A stretch of DNA of 64,000 bases from Bog-756 sp963812885 (GCA_963812885.1 CAWEWZ010000001.1:62001-126000), one strand, 5' to 3'; counted from the first letter of the stretch, positions 37,307 through 45,623 are shown. Translations and numbers: made by a program. The notes: generated by a model not told the origin, from the sequence alone.

Positions 37307-37798
37307 TCAGCCGGCCTCTCCCTGTCGCTGGCGGAGCTTCCGAAGGGAGTGGACGACCGACGCTTCGATCAACTTGTCGTTGCCCTTCGAGATGAAGTCG
37401 TGCACCCTCTTCTCCAGAAGTGCCCGCATGATCGGATTGAAGGCCTCGTAGGTCTCACGGAAATAGACTTGGGTCTTCCCGTCGCCCAGATCCTCCAGCC
37501 GGGTCCACCCCGATGCCTTCGACCACAGCGGCTTCCCGATGGCGTCGTACCGCCACGACACCGGGCGCTTGGCTTCGGTGATCCACTCCCACGATTGCGC
37601 TTTGCCCTTGGACAACAGGTACTTCGGCACCTGGAAGTCGCAGTGCCGGACCAGCCCGTTCCCGACCTCGTCCCCCGGGTGGTAGATCTCGATCTTCACC
37701 GTGTCGGTCTCGATGCCCGAGCGCATCCTCCCCCAGAACACGTTCCAGACCTCTTCGGGCGTCCCTTCGACGATGAAATCGAACCTGTGGTCCTGCAT
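37307..37798 (-). CDS. SRPBCC-family protein
   Basis: A 163-residue START/Bet v1-like cavity protein: FDFIVEGTPEEVWNVFWGRM at the N-terminus, RHCDFQVPKYLLSKGKAQSW and ETYEAFNPIMRALLEKRVHD at the C-terminus. It probably binds a hydrophobic ligand. It is the last gene of a minus-strand operon after the amidohydrolase and acyl-CoA-ligase genes. The ATG at 37798 has GGAGAGG seven bases upstream. The open frame of the ligase overlaps its first 100 bases, which points to a frame error near the ligase's end. Confidence 0.8.
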   Translation of the reverse strand: MQDHRFDFIVEGTPEEVWNVFWGRMRSGIETDTVKIEIYHPGDEVGNGLVRHCDFQVPKYLLSKGKAQSWEWITEAKRPVSWRYDAIGKPLWSKASGWTRLEDLGDGKTQVYFRETYEAFNPIMRALLEKRVHDFISKGNDKLIEASVVHSLRKLRQRQGEAG

Positions 37799-39339
37799 GG
37801 GCTGTCCTCTCCGGTTATCTGCGCTGAGCTCTCGACGACGAGCTGGGATCTCACGACCTTGCCTCCTGCGTTCCTCGGGAGGACCTCGAGGAACTCGATC
37901 CGTCGCGGCACCTTGTAGTCGGCGAGGCGCTCGCCGGCAAATCCCTGAAGCTCGTCGACGGTCACGGTGTGGCCCGGCCGGACGACGACGAAGGCGGCGA
38001 TGTCCTCGCCCAGCACGTCGTGAGGAACACCGACGACTGCCGCCTCCACCACGGCCGGGTGGGCGTGGAGCGCCGCCTCGACATCGTCGGTGTAGACGTT
38101 CATCCCACCCCTCACGATCATCTCCTTCTTCCGGCCGACGATGGTGAGGTAACCGTCGGCGTCGAGATGGCCCAGGTCCCCGGTGTGCAGCCACCCCCCT
38201 TCCCACATGCGGGCGGTGGCCTCGGGATCCTTGTAGTACTCGCGGTGACCGGCCGGGTTCCGGGTGATGACTTCGCCGACCTCCCCTGTCGGAACCGGTA
38301 CTCCCTCGTCGTCGACGATCCGGACCTCGACCGGAGGCTTCGGCTTGCCCACCGCGCCCGGGTGGGTGCGTGCGCCTTCCGGATCCATGGTGAAGGTGGC
38401 GTGGCCCCCCTCGGTCATGCCGTAGCTGTTGAGGACGGCGGCATGAGGCAGCTTGGCCTGCAGTCGCAGCAGTGTGTCCGGGGCCAGGGGGGCACTCCCC
38501 AGGATCAGCCGGCTGAGGCTGGACAGGTCACTCGATTCGAACCCGGGATGGTTGATCAGGAGCTGGGCCATGGCCGGAACGATGAAGGCGATCACCGGTC
38601 GCTCGCGTTCGACGATCTCGAACCAGCCACCGGCATCGAACCGGGGGAGGTACAACACGGTCATCCCGGCCTTCATCGGGTTGTAGATGAAGCCGAGGCC
38701 GGCGAACGTGAACACAGGGGACGCGGTCAGCCAGCCCGTTCCTCGCCAGTCGGGGCGCACATTGGGCGCCATGGCCACCTGGGAGTGACGGACGGCCACC
38801 CCTTTCGGTCGCCCGGTGGTGCCCGACGTGTACATGACATCGGCGAGGTCATCGTCGTCGACAGGAGCCTGGATGTGGTCCGCATCCGGGCTCTTCACCT
38901 CCTCGACGTCGACAAATCCCTCGCCGGTCGCCGGGCCGACCGAGATCGCCACAGCCAGCGAGGCGAGCGAGCCGAGCACCGGGGCCACGGCGTCGCGGTA
39001 GGCGCTGGCGACGACGACCGCGGTGGCCTCGGCATGTTCGAGGATGGCCCGGACCTCGGGCGGCGACAGCCGGTTGTTGACCGGCACCGACACCGCTCCC
39101 ACTTTGTGCACGGCGCTGTAGGCCACGATCCAATCGAGGATCTGGTCGGCCTCGAGGTAGATGGCCACCAGGTCGCCCTTTCTCACCCCTCGGGCCTGGA
39201 GTCCCCGGGCCAGGCGATTGGACTCACGCTCCCAATCGGAGAAGGTGATCGATGTGCCGGCTCCCAGGTTCCGGTAAGCCGTCCGGTCGGGATGGGCCTC
39301 CGCCATCAGCAGCAGCTGATCGGTGACGAGGTCGGTCAC
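37696..39339 (-). CDS. AMP-dependent synthetase/ligase (acyl-CoA synthetase)
   Basis: ANL-superfamily enzyme that adenylates a carboxylic acid and forms its CoA thioester. Motifs: the P-loop YTSGTTGRPKGVAVRH, LNSYGMTEGGHATF, GWLHTGDLGHLD, the hinge IVGRKKEMIVRGGMNVY and the C-terminal lysine in LPRNAGGKV. The GTG at 39339 overlaps the TGA of the amidohydrolase (GTGA). The real end is doubtful: conserved sequence stops near 37840, and the remaining reading overlaps the SRPBCC gene. A TAA in the next frame near 37820 would fit better. It probably works with its two neighbours on an aromatic or cyclic acid; the substrate is unknown. Confidence 0.87.
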   Translation of the reverse strand: MTDLVTDQLLLMAEAHPDRTAYRNLGAGTSITFSDWERESNRLARGLQARGVRKGDLVAIYLEADQILDWIVAYSAVHKVGAVSVPVNNRLSPPEVRAILEHAEATAVVVASAYRDAVAPVLGSLASLAVAISVGPATGEGFVDVEEVKSPDADHIQAPVDDDDLADVMYTSGTTGRPKGVAVRHSQVAMAPNVRPDWRGTGWLTASPVFTFAGLGFIYNPMKAGMTVLYLPRFDAGGWFEIVERERPVIAFIVPAMAQLLINHPGFESSDLSSLSRLILGSAPLAPDTLLRLQAKLPHAAVLNSYGMTEGGHATFTMDPEGARTHPGAVGKPKPPVEVRIVDDEGVPVPTGEVGEVITRNPAGHREYYKDPEATARMWEGGWLHTGDLGHLDADGYLTIVGRKKEMIVRGGMNVYTDDVEAALHAHPAVVEAAVVGVPHDVLGEDIAAFVVVRPGHTVTVDELQGFAGERLADYKVPRRIEFLEVLPRNAGGKVVRSQLVVESSAQITGEDSPCRTTGSISSSKGRPKRSGTCSGGGCARASRPTR

Positions 39340-40151
39340 GATGGGGTGTTGTCGAAGATCCGGGCCGCGGCCGCGCCCAGGAAGTCGTCCCTGGCGTCGT
39401 CACCCAACGGGAGGGCGCGGGCTGCGGTGAGGGCCCGCTCCATCGGCAGGAACGGATGGTCCGACGCGAAGAGGACCCGGCCCCGGCCGCGCCGGGACCC
39501 CATGAAGCTGAGCAGGGCCGGGTGCATGTATTTCGCCAGGTACGCCGAGTTCGAGAGGTAGAGATTGGGCCACTTGAGCATGTACTCGATGAGGAGCTCC
39601 TCGTAGGGGTGGCCCATGTGGGCGCCGATCACCACCAGATCGGGGAAATCGATCAGCACATCCTCGAGCAGCACCGGGTCCTGACACCGGGAACGCACCC
39701 TCGGACCCGGAATGCCGATGTTGATCGAGACCGGGATCCCCAGCTCTTCGCAGGTGGCGTAGACCGGGTAGTAGAGCGCGTGGTTGAGGGGGAACTGATG
39801 GACGAGGGGCGTGACCCGGACCAGGTCGACGGTTCCGTCGGCGACCCGCGTGCGGATGTCGGTGCTCTGGCGTCGCGGGCGCTCGGGGTCGTCCACGGTG
39901 GCGGCCAACAGGAGCCGGTCGGGATGGTCGGCCACCACGGCCAGGGTCTCGCTGTCGACCGAGGACAGGGTGCTGGTGAGGACGGCCCGGTCCACGCCGA
40001 GGCGATCCATCTCCCCCAAGAGGTCGCCCGTGGTCATGCCCCCTTGGATGTCACTTCCGAAGAAGCCCTCGATGGACCCGAAGCCCTTCTGGCCGAGGAA
40101 TTTCTCCGCCGCTCTCTTGGAGATCGAGTTCACCCAGAGATCGATGACCAC
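39336..40151 (-). CDS. Amidohydrolase-2 family protein lacking the N-terminal metal motif
   Basis: A 271-residue TIM-barrel protein. IPVSINIGIPGPRV, VVIGAHMGHPYEELLIEYML, NLYLSNSAYLAKYMHPALL and VLFASDHPFLPMERAL are the family's central and C-terminal signatures. The usual Asp-x-His-x-His at the N-terminus reads IDLWVNSISKR, so two metal ligands are absent; metal-independent or altered activity is possible. I chose the GTG at 40151, eight bases after TAGAGT on the minus strand. It is the first gene of the operon with the acyl-CoA ligase and the SRPBCC protein. Confidence 0.82.
   Translation of the reverse strand: MVIDLWVNSISKRAAEKFLGQKGFGSIEGFFGSDIQGGMTTGDLLGEMDRLGVDRAVLTSTLSSVDSETLAVVADHPDRLLLAATVDDPERPRRQSTDIRTRVADGTVDLVRVTPLVHQFPLNHALYYPVYATCEELGIPVSINIGIPGPRVRSRCQDPVLLEDVLIDFPDLVVIGAHMGHPYEELLIEYMLKWPNLYLSNSAYLAKYMHPALLSFMGSRRGRGRVLFASDHPFLPMERALTAARALPLGDDARDDFLGAAAARIFDNTPS
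40060..40065. other. No separate feature: interior of amidohydrolase gene
   Basis: Checked for an internal start for the amidohydrolase gene and none was preferred. This entry only records that the 40151 start was compared with a longer frame to 40220, whose extra 23 residues are not conserved-looking. Confidence 0.1.
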
Positions 40152-40159
40152 GGTGGGCG

Positions 40160-40165
40160 ACTCTA
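40160..40165 (-). promoter_or_regulatory. -10 hexamer of the amidohydrolase/ligase/SRPBCC operon
   Basis: On the minus strand TAGAGT is followed by eight bases and the GTG at 40151. No Shine-Dalgarno sequence is present. Confidence 0.45.
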
Positions 40166-40261
40166 GTGAACTGCCGGAGGCCGCGTCGGGGCATCGGCTA
40201 GCTTCGGGCCGGACCGACACGATGAGGTCGGACAGGGGGACCGAAATGATGGTGTGCCGAC

Positions 40262-40885
40262 GTGGTGCCTGAGAGCGGACCGCCGGACTCGACGGGGTTC
40301 TTCGATGTGGTCATGCACCAGCGCGCCCACCGGCAGTTCGCCGACGATCCGGTGGCCGACGAGCTCGTCGAGCTCTGCCTCCGGGCGGCGACCCATGCGC
40401 CGAGCGCCGAGAATCTCCAGCCCTGGGTGTTCGTCGTGGTCCGGGAGCCCTCGCTCCGCGCCGGCATCGGAGCCCTGACCCGTCGAGCGTGGCATCAGGG
40501 TGGGCGGCAGCATTCAGCCGGTCGACTGGAGGAGTCATTCCTGCGCGAGGTGGAGCAGGGCGCCGAGGGTGGGATCGCATCCGCCCCGGTCATCGTCGTG
40601 GTCTGTGGTGACACCGCCATCGGTCTCGAATCCACGTTGCCCTCGTCGGTGTATCCCGCGACCCAGAATCTCCTCCTCTCGGCCACCGCCCTCGGTCTCG
40701 GATCGGCAATGACGACGTTGACCACCCTGTTCGCCGGCGAGTTGCGGGAGCTGCTCGAGCTCCCCGAGTCGGTCAGGCCGATGGCCGTGGTCCCCATCGG
40801 CTGGCCCGGCCGCCCCCTCGGCCCCCCCCGCCGACTGGCCTTGCGCGAGCGGGCCTACCGGGACCGCTACGGCGTCCCCTGGTGA
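40262..40885 (+). CDS. Nitroreductase-family flavoprotein
   Basis: A 207-residue FMN-dependent nitroreductase fold. Visible are VVMHQRAHRQFADDPVADEL (FMN phosphate-binding Arg), THAPSAENLQPWVFVVV and NLLLSATALGLGSAMTT. It ends with MAVVPIGWPGRPLGPPRR, as in the family. The GTG at 40262 has no RBS. An ATG at 40246 with GGGGGA upstream opens another frame that would join this one if one base near 40261 were surplus, so the true N-terminus may be about five residues longer. The physiological acceptor is unknown. Confidence 0.83.
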   Translation: MVPESGPPDSTGFFDVVMHQRAHRQFADDPVADELVELCLRAATHAPSAENLQPWVFVVVREPSLRAGIGALTRRAWHQGGRQHSAGRLEESFLREVEQGAEGGIASAPVIVVVCGDTAIGLESTLPSSVYPATQNLLLSATALGLGSAMTTLTTLFAGELRELLELPESVRPMAVVPIGWPGRPLGPPRRLALRERAYRDRYGVPW

Positions 40886-40914
40886 CCGGCCGGACTCCTC
40901 CGGTCCGCCCGACC

Positions 40915-41511
40915 TCACCCGGCGGCGAGGGCCAGGCGGATCCGCTCGACCTGAAGCGCGGTGAGCGTCAGCACGTCGGCCCACGACCACGTCTCCTCCG
41001 GACCGGTGAAACAGGTGAGGACAAGAATGTGATCGACCGTCCCTCCGACGTACCGTGCCAGCCGGTCCCCTTGCGGTCCGGTCGTCGACTTCTCGTAGAT
41101 CCAGGTGTCCGTCGATCCGGGGAGGACCTGGTCGTCAACCAACCGCTCGGCGACGACTGTCTCGTCGGGCCGGTCGGTGCCTACGAAGAACCGGGGAACC
41201 TGGCGGAGCGAGAGCTCGGCATCGACCGGCGATGCGTAGGGCACCACCTCGAACCAGGCGGTCCGCGGCGATCCGGCGTCGGCCAGGGACCGCCAGGCGG
41301 TGATGCCCCCGGCCTCGACGGCGCGCTTGCTCTTCTCGCTCTCGGGGTCCAGCCCACCGGTCGGCCACGATCGCTCCTCGGTGACCTCCCACCCGTGCCC
41401 GACCAGGTCGGCCTCGCCCAGCAGCATGGCAAACGACCCGGCCGTAGCCACATCGGCCGTGTCGGGCACCTCGTGGTTGCCACCGTCGCCTGGCCGGTCG
41501 TCGATCGGCAT
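40915..41511 (-). CDS. Hypothetical protein
   Basis: A 198-residue soluble protein that I do not recognise. It contains no membrane span, signal peptide or known motif. Segments such as LLGEADLVGHGWEVTEERSW, SPRTAWFEVVPYASPVDAEL and TVDHILVLTCFTGPEETWSW suggest a compact alpha/beta fold that might bind a ligand. I chose the ATG at 41511, which follows AAGAAT plus seven bases; a longer frame opens at 41619. It is convergent with the nitroreductase and follows the bPH2 operon on the same strand with an 81-base gap. Confidence 0.6.
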   Translation of the reverse strand: MPIDDRPGDGGNHEVPDTADVATAGSFAMLLGEADLVGHGWEVTEERSWPTGGLDPESEKSKRAVEAGGITAWRSLADAGSPRTAWFEVVPYASPVDAELSLRQVPRFFVGTDRPDETVVAERLVDDQVLPGSTDTWIYEKSTTGPQGDRLARYVGGTVDHILVLTCFTGPEETWSWADVLTLTALQVERIRLALAAG

Positions 41512-41591
41512 CGCCCCGATTCTTCCAGACCCGACCCCGGGCCGGTGGTGACGACGGATCCGACCCGGGTGGGCGTGCCGGGTACGAACCG

Positions 41592-43004
41592 TCACCGTGG
41601 TGGAGCGGACGGCTCCCAACGGCTGAGGCGCGCTCTGCGGGCCCGTTCGACTTGGCGGTCGAGCATGGTCCGGGCCTCCGTGCTGTCGCGGTTGGAGGCC
41701 CGGGTCTTCACCGGCCCGCGGGTCGAGTCCAGGTGCACCGTGGCCAACCCGAGCAGCCGCTGCACCGGACCGGCGGTAAGCCGGACGCTCTGAGTCCGCT
41801 CGTGGGGTACGACGTCGATCGTGCGCGACAGTATTCCGTGGCGGGCGGTGAACACGTGCTCGTCAGATCCGACCAGCTGGCCGCGCCACCACAGTGGGGC
41901 CCGAATCGCGGCCCGGCGTGGAGGACGGGCGAGGGGAATGGCCCTGAGATCGACGCCGCCGAGCAACCAGCCCACCAGGGCCAGCGAGTAGTCGCGGTCG
42001 GTCACCGGCAACAGCATGGTCGACTTCGTGTTGGCGTTTCCGGCGTAGCCGGCCACGTTCATCCGGATCTGCGTCCAGCCGAAGAGGCGCCACCCGACGG
42101 GCTGGTGGATCAAGATGGCCTGGATCCGTCCCGGAGGCACTGTCTGGCGGCTCGTCGACAACAGTCCGTGGCGGATCCGGAGGCCGTCCGGTGACTCGGT
42201 CACGGTGAAATCCCAGAGGGTGCTCACCCGACGCCACACCTGGGTGACGATCAGGAAGCCGAACCAGAGGAAGAGTGCGACCCCGATGCCCGAGGTGGCC
42301 CGATGGCCGTTCTGCTGGCCCACTACAGCCAGGGTCGGGCCGATGAACAAGAAGATGAGCCGCCAGGAGATCATCTCGAGAAGCACCGCGCCCACCAGCT
42401 GTCCGTGGGGAACCGACACCACCGGGCGTTCCGGGGCCTCCGGCGCCCCTTCGTCACCCCCGCCCGATCGACCCAGGAGATCGGCACGCAGCTGCCGAGC
42501 CACGGACAGGGAGACATAGCGGAGCCGGACGGCCGAGCGCTCGGTGCCGGCCGTGGTGACCTTGACCTCGGCCAACCCGAAGATGCGGGCCGACAAGGGT
42601 TCGAGCACGTCCACGCTCTGGACCCTGTTCAGACGCACCCGCTTGGACTGCTTCCGAAACAGACCGCTGTCGATCCGGAGTTCGCCTCCGTGCAGGTGGT
42701 AGCGGGTCACGGCGACGGTGATCAGCCCCCGGACGACCACCAGCAGGGCCAGACCGGCGTAGAGGACCAGCGCGGTGACGTTGGGTCCGCTCCCCTGCTT
42801 CGCCTGCCTCCCGGCCAGGCTGAACACGGCGAAGACAACCAGCAGGCCGAGTATCCGTCCACCGAGGGCGAGCGGCGTCAACGGATGCAGGCGGAACGTC
42901 TCATCGTCGCTGTCGGGATGGGACGGGTCGAGCGGGCCGCTCCGGTCAGGTTGTTCGGGCTGACCGCGGACCGCCTCTCCGGGTCCTTCAGAGGCCACTG
43001 GCAT
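41592..43004 (-). CDS. bPH2 (bacterial pleckstrin-homology) membrane protein, YdbT-like
   Basis: A 470-residue membrane protein with three bPH2-type repeats, each with an N-terminal hydrophobic pair. Examples are HPLTPLALGGRILGLLVVFA with YHLHGGELRIDSGLFRKQSK, and RLIFLFIGPTLAVVG with LRIRHGLLSTSRQTVPPGRI, and then FTARHGILSRTIDVVPHERT. It matches B. subtilis YdbT-type proteins, encoded with a short YdbS-type partner, which is exactly the arrangement here: the partner gene overlaps the 5' end by 17 bases. The role in the membrane is not established. Confidence 0.83.
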   Translation of the reverse strand: MPVASEGPGEAVRGQPEQPDRSGPLDPSHPDSDDETFRLHPLTPLALGGRILGLLVVFAVFSLAGRQAKQGSGPNVTALVLYAGLALLVVVRGLITVAVTRYHLHGGELRIDSGLFRKQSKRVRLNRVQSVDVLEPLSARIFGLAEVKVTTAGTERSAVRLRYVSLSVARQLRADLLGRSGGGDEGAPEAPERPVVSVPHGQLVGAVLLEMISWRLIFLFIGPTLAVVGQQNGHRATSGIGVALFLWFGFLIVTQVWRRVSTLWDFTVTESPDGLRIRHGLLSTSRQTVPPGRIQAILIHQPVGWRLFGWTQIRMNVAGYAGNANTKSTMLLPVTDRDYSLALVGWLLGGVDLRAIPLARPPRRAAIRAPLWWRGQLVGSDEHVFTARHGILSRTIDVVPHERTQSVRLTAGPVQRLLGLATVHLDSTRGPVKTRASNRDSTEARTMLDRQVERARRARLSRWEPSAPPR

Positions 43005-43476
43005 GCGCCTCTCCCAGCTGGGTCAGCCGGTCGCGGAGCTGTGAGGCGACAGGTGGGGTCAGACCGCAGACCTTGGCGTCAGTCGTGGCTGCGGCGGTGT
43101 GGAGTTTGACGCTGACCAGTCCGAAGGACCGTTCGATGGGCCCGGCTTCCACGTCGACCAGCTGCATCCGCCCGTAGGGCACCACGGTGAGCCGCTTGAA
43201 CATGGCCCCGTGGGTCACCACCAAGTCGTCGGATCGCTCCGCGTACCCCCACGACCGGAGATTCCGTCCGATCGAGATCCACCCCAACACGATGAGGACA
43301 ACCCCTGCCCCGGCAACGGCCAGCGCCGCCGTCGCCGACGCCAAGCCGCACAACAGCGCGACCCCGGCCACCACCGGCACTCCGAAGACGAGGAGTTCGG
43401 TGCGGCGCATCCTGGCCAGCCGGGGCGAAACCCGGCTCCAGGGGTGATCAGGGGGCGGAGCGAAGGGACCGTCCAT
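42988..43476 (-). CDS. bPH2 membrane protein, YdbS-like
   Basis: A 162-residue protein with two membrane spans (VFGVPVVAGVALLCGLASA and ALAVAGAGVVLIVLGWISI) followed by one bPH2 domain (DDLVVTHGAMFKRLTVVPYG, RMQLVDVEAGPIERSFGLVS). It overlaps the YdbT-like gene by 17 bases, so the two form an operon. I chose the ATG at 43476, seven bases after TAGGGT on the minus strand, a leaderless layout; a GTG at 43518 is the alternative. A double palindromic operator lies 130-185 bases upstream. Confidence 0.8.
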   Translation of the reverse strand: MDGPFAPPPDHPWSRVSPRLARMRRTELLVFGVPVVAGVALLCGLASATAALAVAGAGVVLIVLGWISIGRNLRSWGYAERSDDLVVTHGAMFKRLTVVPYGRMQLVDVEAGPIERSFGLVSVKLHTAAATTDAKVCGLTPPVASQLRDRLTQLGEAHASGL

Positions 43477-43483
43477 ATTCGGG

Positions 43484-43489
43484 ACCCTA
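43484..43489 (-). promoter_or_regulatory. -10 hexamer, leaderless promoter of the bPH2 operon
   Basis: On the minus strand TAGGGT is followed by seven bases and the ATG at 43476. Confidence 0.45.
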
Positions 43490-43606
43490 CCTCCCGCCGT
43501 TTCCGCCAGATGGTTCACTGGCGAAGCTCGTGGCCGGCCACGGAGCCCGGAACCAGTCGGTCGGTCGGGATCAACATTGGCTCATCTCTTCTCCTGAATC
43601 GCCGAA

Positions 43607-43661
43607 TTTATCGGCTGTAGACGATAACTGGATCACAGATATATCGCCTCTAGCCGATAAA
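43607..43661. promoter_or_regulatory. Double palindromic operator, TATCG-N8-CGATA twice
   Basis: Two sites share the pattern TATCGNCTNTAGNCGATA: 43609-43626 and 43642-43659, with centres 33 bases apart (about three helical turns, same face). The outer arms TTTATCGGCT and AGCCGATAAA also form a perfect 10-base inverted repeat. The stretch 43590-43690 is conspicuously A/T-rich. It lies upstream of the minus-strand bPH2 operon and downstream of the DUF4349 gene. The rest of the 283-base gap (43477-43759) holds nothing I recognise except a 20-codon frame with AGGAGAAG near 43592. Confidence 0.62.
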
Positions 43662-43759
43662 AAGCCCGATTCTGGAAAACAGAATGTCCACGGGGAGCGC
43701 CGATCCCGACGGACCGCCGACGCCGATCCGGCAGGGCCGGTCGAGCCGGCTCCTGTCCC

Positions 43760-44917
43760 TCAGAGCATCCGGCGACGGGTGGCCCGCCACGCCCAGCGGC
43801 CGAGCACGGCCAGGGCGGCCAGGCACAGGAGGACGAACAGGGTCGGCCCGGCCATTCGCAGAAGCCACTCGAATCCCGAGACGAACCCATGGACGCTGGC
43901 GCTCCACGCCCTGCCCAGACCCGAGCTCGGATGGGGCGCCGGTGGTGGTGGGCTGTGCCCAGCCTCGCTGAGGGAGACGGTAAGTGCTCCATACGTGGTC
44001 TCGCTGTTGAGGAGGTTGAGCTGACCCTGAAGCTGTTCGATCTGGCTCTGCAGGGTGTCGAGTTGGCTCTGCACGGCCAGGATGTCCCCGATCGACGAGG
44101 CCTGCGCCATGATCGTGAGGTACTGCTGACGGCTTGCCTGGAGGGCGGTGATGCGGGCCTGGAGATCGACGTACTGCGAGGTGACATCGGTGGCCGTGGT
44201 GCTGACCGAGGTCGTTCGACCCAATCGCTGCACCTGGGTCACGACCGTTCCGAAGGTCGGCTCGGGCACTCGCAGCACCACCGTCCCGGTCCCGGTGCCC
44301 TTTGATCCCTGGCCTCCGGTCAGCGCCTGGGTGCTGGACACGAAGCCGCCCTCGGAGGCGGCCAGAAAGGTGAGCTTGCTGAGGACCGGCTGAAGGCTTC
44401 CGTTCCCGATGCTCAGAGCGATCGTCCCGCTGGCCTCGACCTTGGCTGGCTGACCGACGACACCCGACGGAAGCGGGGGAACCGAGCTCGACCCGACGGC
44501 GGAGCCGCCCGAGGTCGACGCCGACCGCTGCGCTCCGTTGGCCGTCGCGGCCGGTTCCGAAGGGGCTGCCGCTCCCCCTGAGAAGGTCCCTCCGGCCGGA
44601 TGCATCGCGCCGTTAGACACAGAAGGAGCCGCCACCGAACCCCCGGACGACGACCCCTTGGGACCGCCCCCGGCGATGAGCGCGGTGAGCGACACTCCCA
44701 CCACCAGCAGGACCGCGGCGGCGACCAGGACTGGCCGAGCTCGTCCGGGCCGGGACGCGTCTGGTCGGCGCAACCGGTCCGGTGGAACATCGGAGGCGAC
44801 GGCCGGTGTCACCTGGGTCGCGGCGACGATCCGCTCGGGGGCGTCAACGGGAACTTCGATCGCCTCGGCGGCAGCATGGAGAGCATCGCTCAGCACGTCC
44901 TCGTCGATCATCGTCAT
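43760..44917 (-). CDS. DUF4349 membrane protein, candidate anti-sigma partner
   Basis: A 385-residue bitopic protein. A short cytoplasmic N-terminus (IDEDVLSDALHAAAEAI) precedes a membrane span at about 62-84, then a Ser/Gly/Ala-rich linker. The DUF4349 domain follows (SKLTFLAASEGGFVSSTQAL, VVLRVPEPTFGTVVTQVQRL) with a coiled coil (QSQLDTLQSQIEQLQGQLNL), and a second span lies near 355-374 with a basic tail. It overlaps the ECF sigma gene by four bases (ATGA), the usual place of an anti-sigma gene. It lacks a zinc-finger anti-sigma motif, so the anti-sigma role is inferred from position only. Confidence 0.8.
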   Translation of the reverse strand: MTMIDEDVLSDALHAAAEAIEVPVDAPERIVAATQVTPAVASDVPPDRLRRPDASRPGRARPVLVAAAVLLVVGVSLTALIAGGGPKGSSSGGSVAAPSVSNGAMHPAGGTFSGGAAAPSEPAATANGAQRSASTSGGSAVGSSSVPPLPSGVVGQPAKVEASGTIALSIGNGSLQPVLSKLTFLAASEGGFVSSTQALTGGQGSKGTGTGTVVLRVPEPTFGTVVTQVQRLGRTTSVSTTATDVTSQYVDLQARITALQASRQQYLTIMAQASSIGDILAVQSQLDTLQSQIEQLQGQLNLLNSETTYGALTVSLSEAGHSPPPPAPHPSSGLGRAWSASVHGFVSGFEWLLRMAGPTLFVLLCLAALAVLGRWAWRATRRRML

Positions 44918-45444
44918 CCGAGCACCTCCGTTCCGGATGTGGACTGGTCCCGCGCCTCGAACCCCAGAGCCGGGTGCTCAGCCAGCAGCCTGCGGGCCTC
45001 GTGCAGTCGGGACTTCACCGTCCCCGGGCGCCGTCCGATCGCCGTGGCGATCTCCCGCTCGCTCAGATCGGCGTAGTAACGCAGGACGATCACGACCCGT
45101 AGGTGCACGGGCAGGTCCTGCAAGGCGTGGATGACGTCCCGTGACAACGCCACGTTGCCCGGGGTGTTCTCGACAATCGTCGCACCCGCCAGGCCTTCAT
45201 CGCCCGCCCGGCGGTCCCGGTGCGGGATCTCTTGACGGAGTTTTGAATTGCACGTGTTGACGACGACCCGGTAGAGCCAGGGTCTGACGTCCGAGCCGGA
45301 GGCGAGTGAAGCACGGAATCTCCAGGCTCGCAGGTACGCCTCCTGAACCGCCTCCTCCGCGTCCGCCCGATTGCCGAGGATGAGGCACGCGGTACGAAAG
45401 GACCGGGCATAGCCGTCCTTCAGCCAGACCTCGAGATCATCCAT
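44914..45444 (-). CDS. ECF-type RNA polymerase sigma factor
   Basis: A 176-residue sigma-70 family factor with only regions 2 and 4. Region 2 is FRTACLILGNRADAEEAVQE, AYLRAWRF, and region 4.2 is LSEREIATAIGRRPGTVKSR, LHEARRLL. The linker is of normal size. ECF factors redirect RNA polymerase in response to envelope or stress signals, usually under a coupled membrane anti-sigma. Here the coupled gene is the DUF4349 protein, overlapping by ATGA. No convincing autoregulated promoter could be identified upstream. Confidence 0.9.
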   Translation of the reverse strand: MDDLEVWLKDGYARSFRTACLILGNRADAEEAVQEAYLRAWRFRASLASGSDVRPWLYRVVVNTCNSKLRQEIPHRDRRAGDEGLAGATIVENTPGNVALSRDVIHALQDLPVHLRVVIVLRYYADLSEREIATAIGRRPGTVKSRLHEARRLLAEHPALGFEARDQSTSGTEVLG

Positions 45445-45623
45445 CTGTACTCGGCCTCTTCCTCACCTGATGCCCACCTGAACCTCGCCTTTCGGCCAGC
45501 CACGTCATAGGGCGTTCCCATAGAGTGACGCTCGGGCGCCCCAAAAGGTTCGCGGGACCTCCCCGGGGCATCGCGCCCTGACCCTTGTGATGGCGCAGTT
45601 TCGACCTTGACGGATGGATTCTC

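Noticed and set aside
40060..40065. Internal position in the amidohydrolase gene listed among the features
   Set aside because: It is only a placeholder note on start choice and is not a biological feature.
43530..43600. Short minus-strand frame with AGGAGAAG and ATG near 43590
   Set aside because: The frame at that ATG stops after four codons, and the alternative is only 20 codons. The bPH2 gene has its own leaderless start at 43476.
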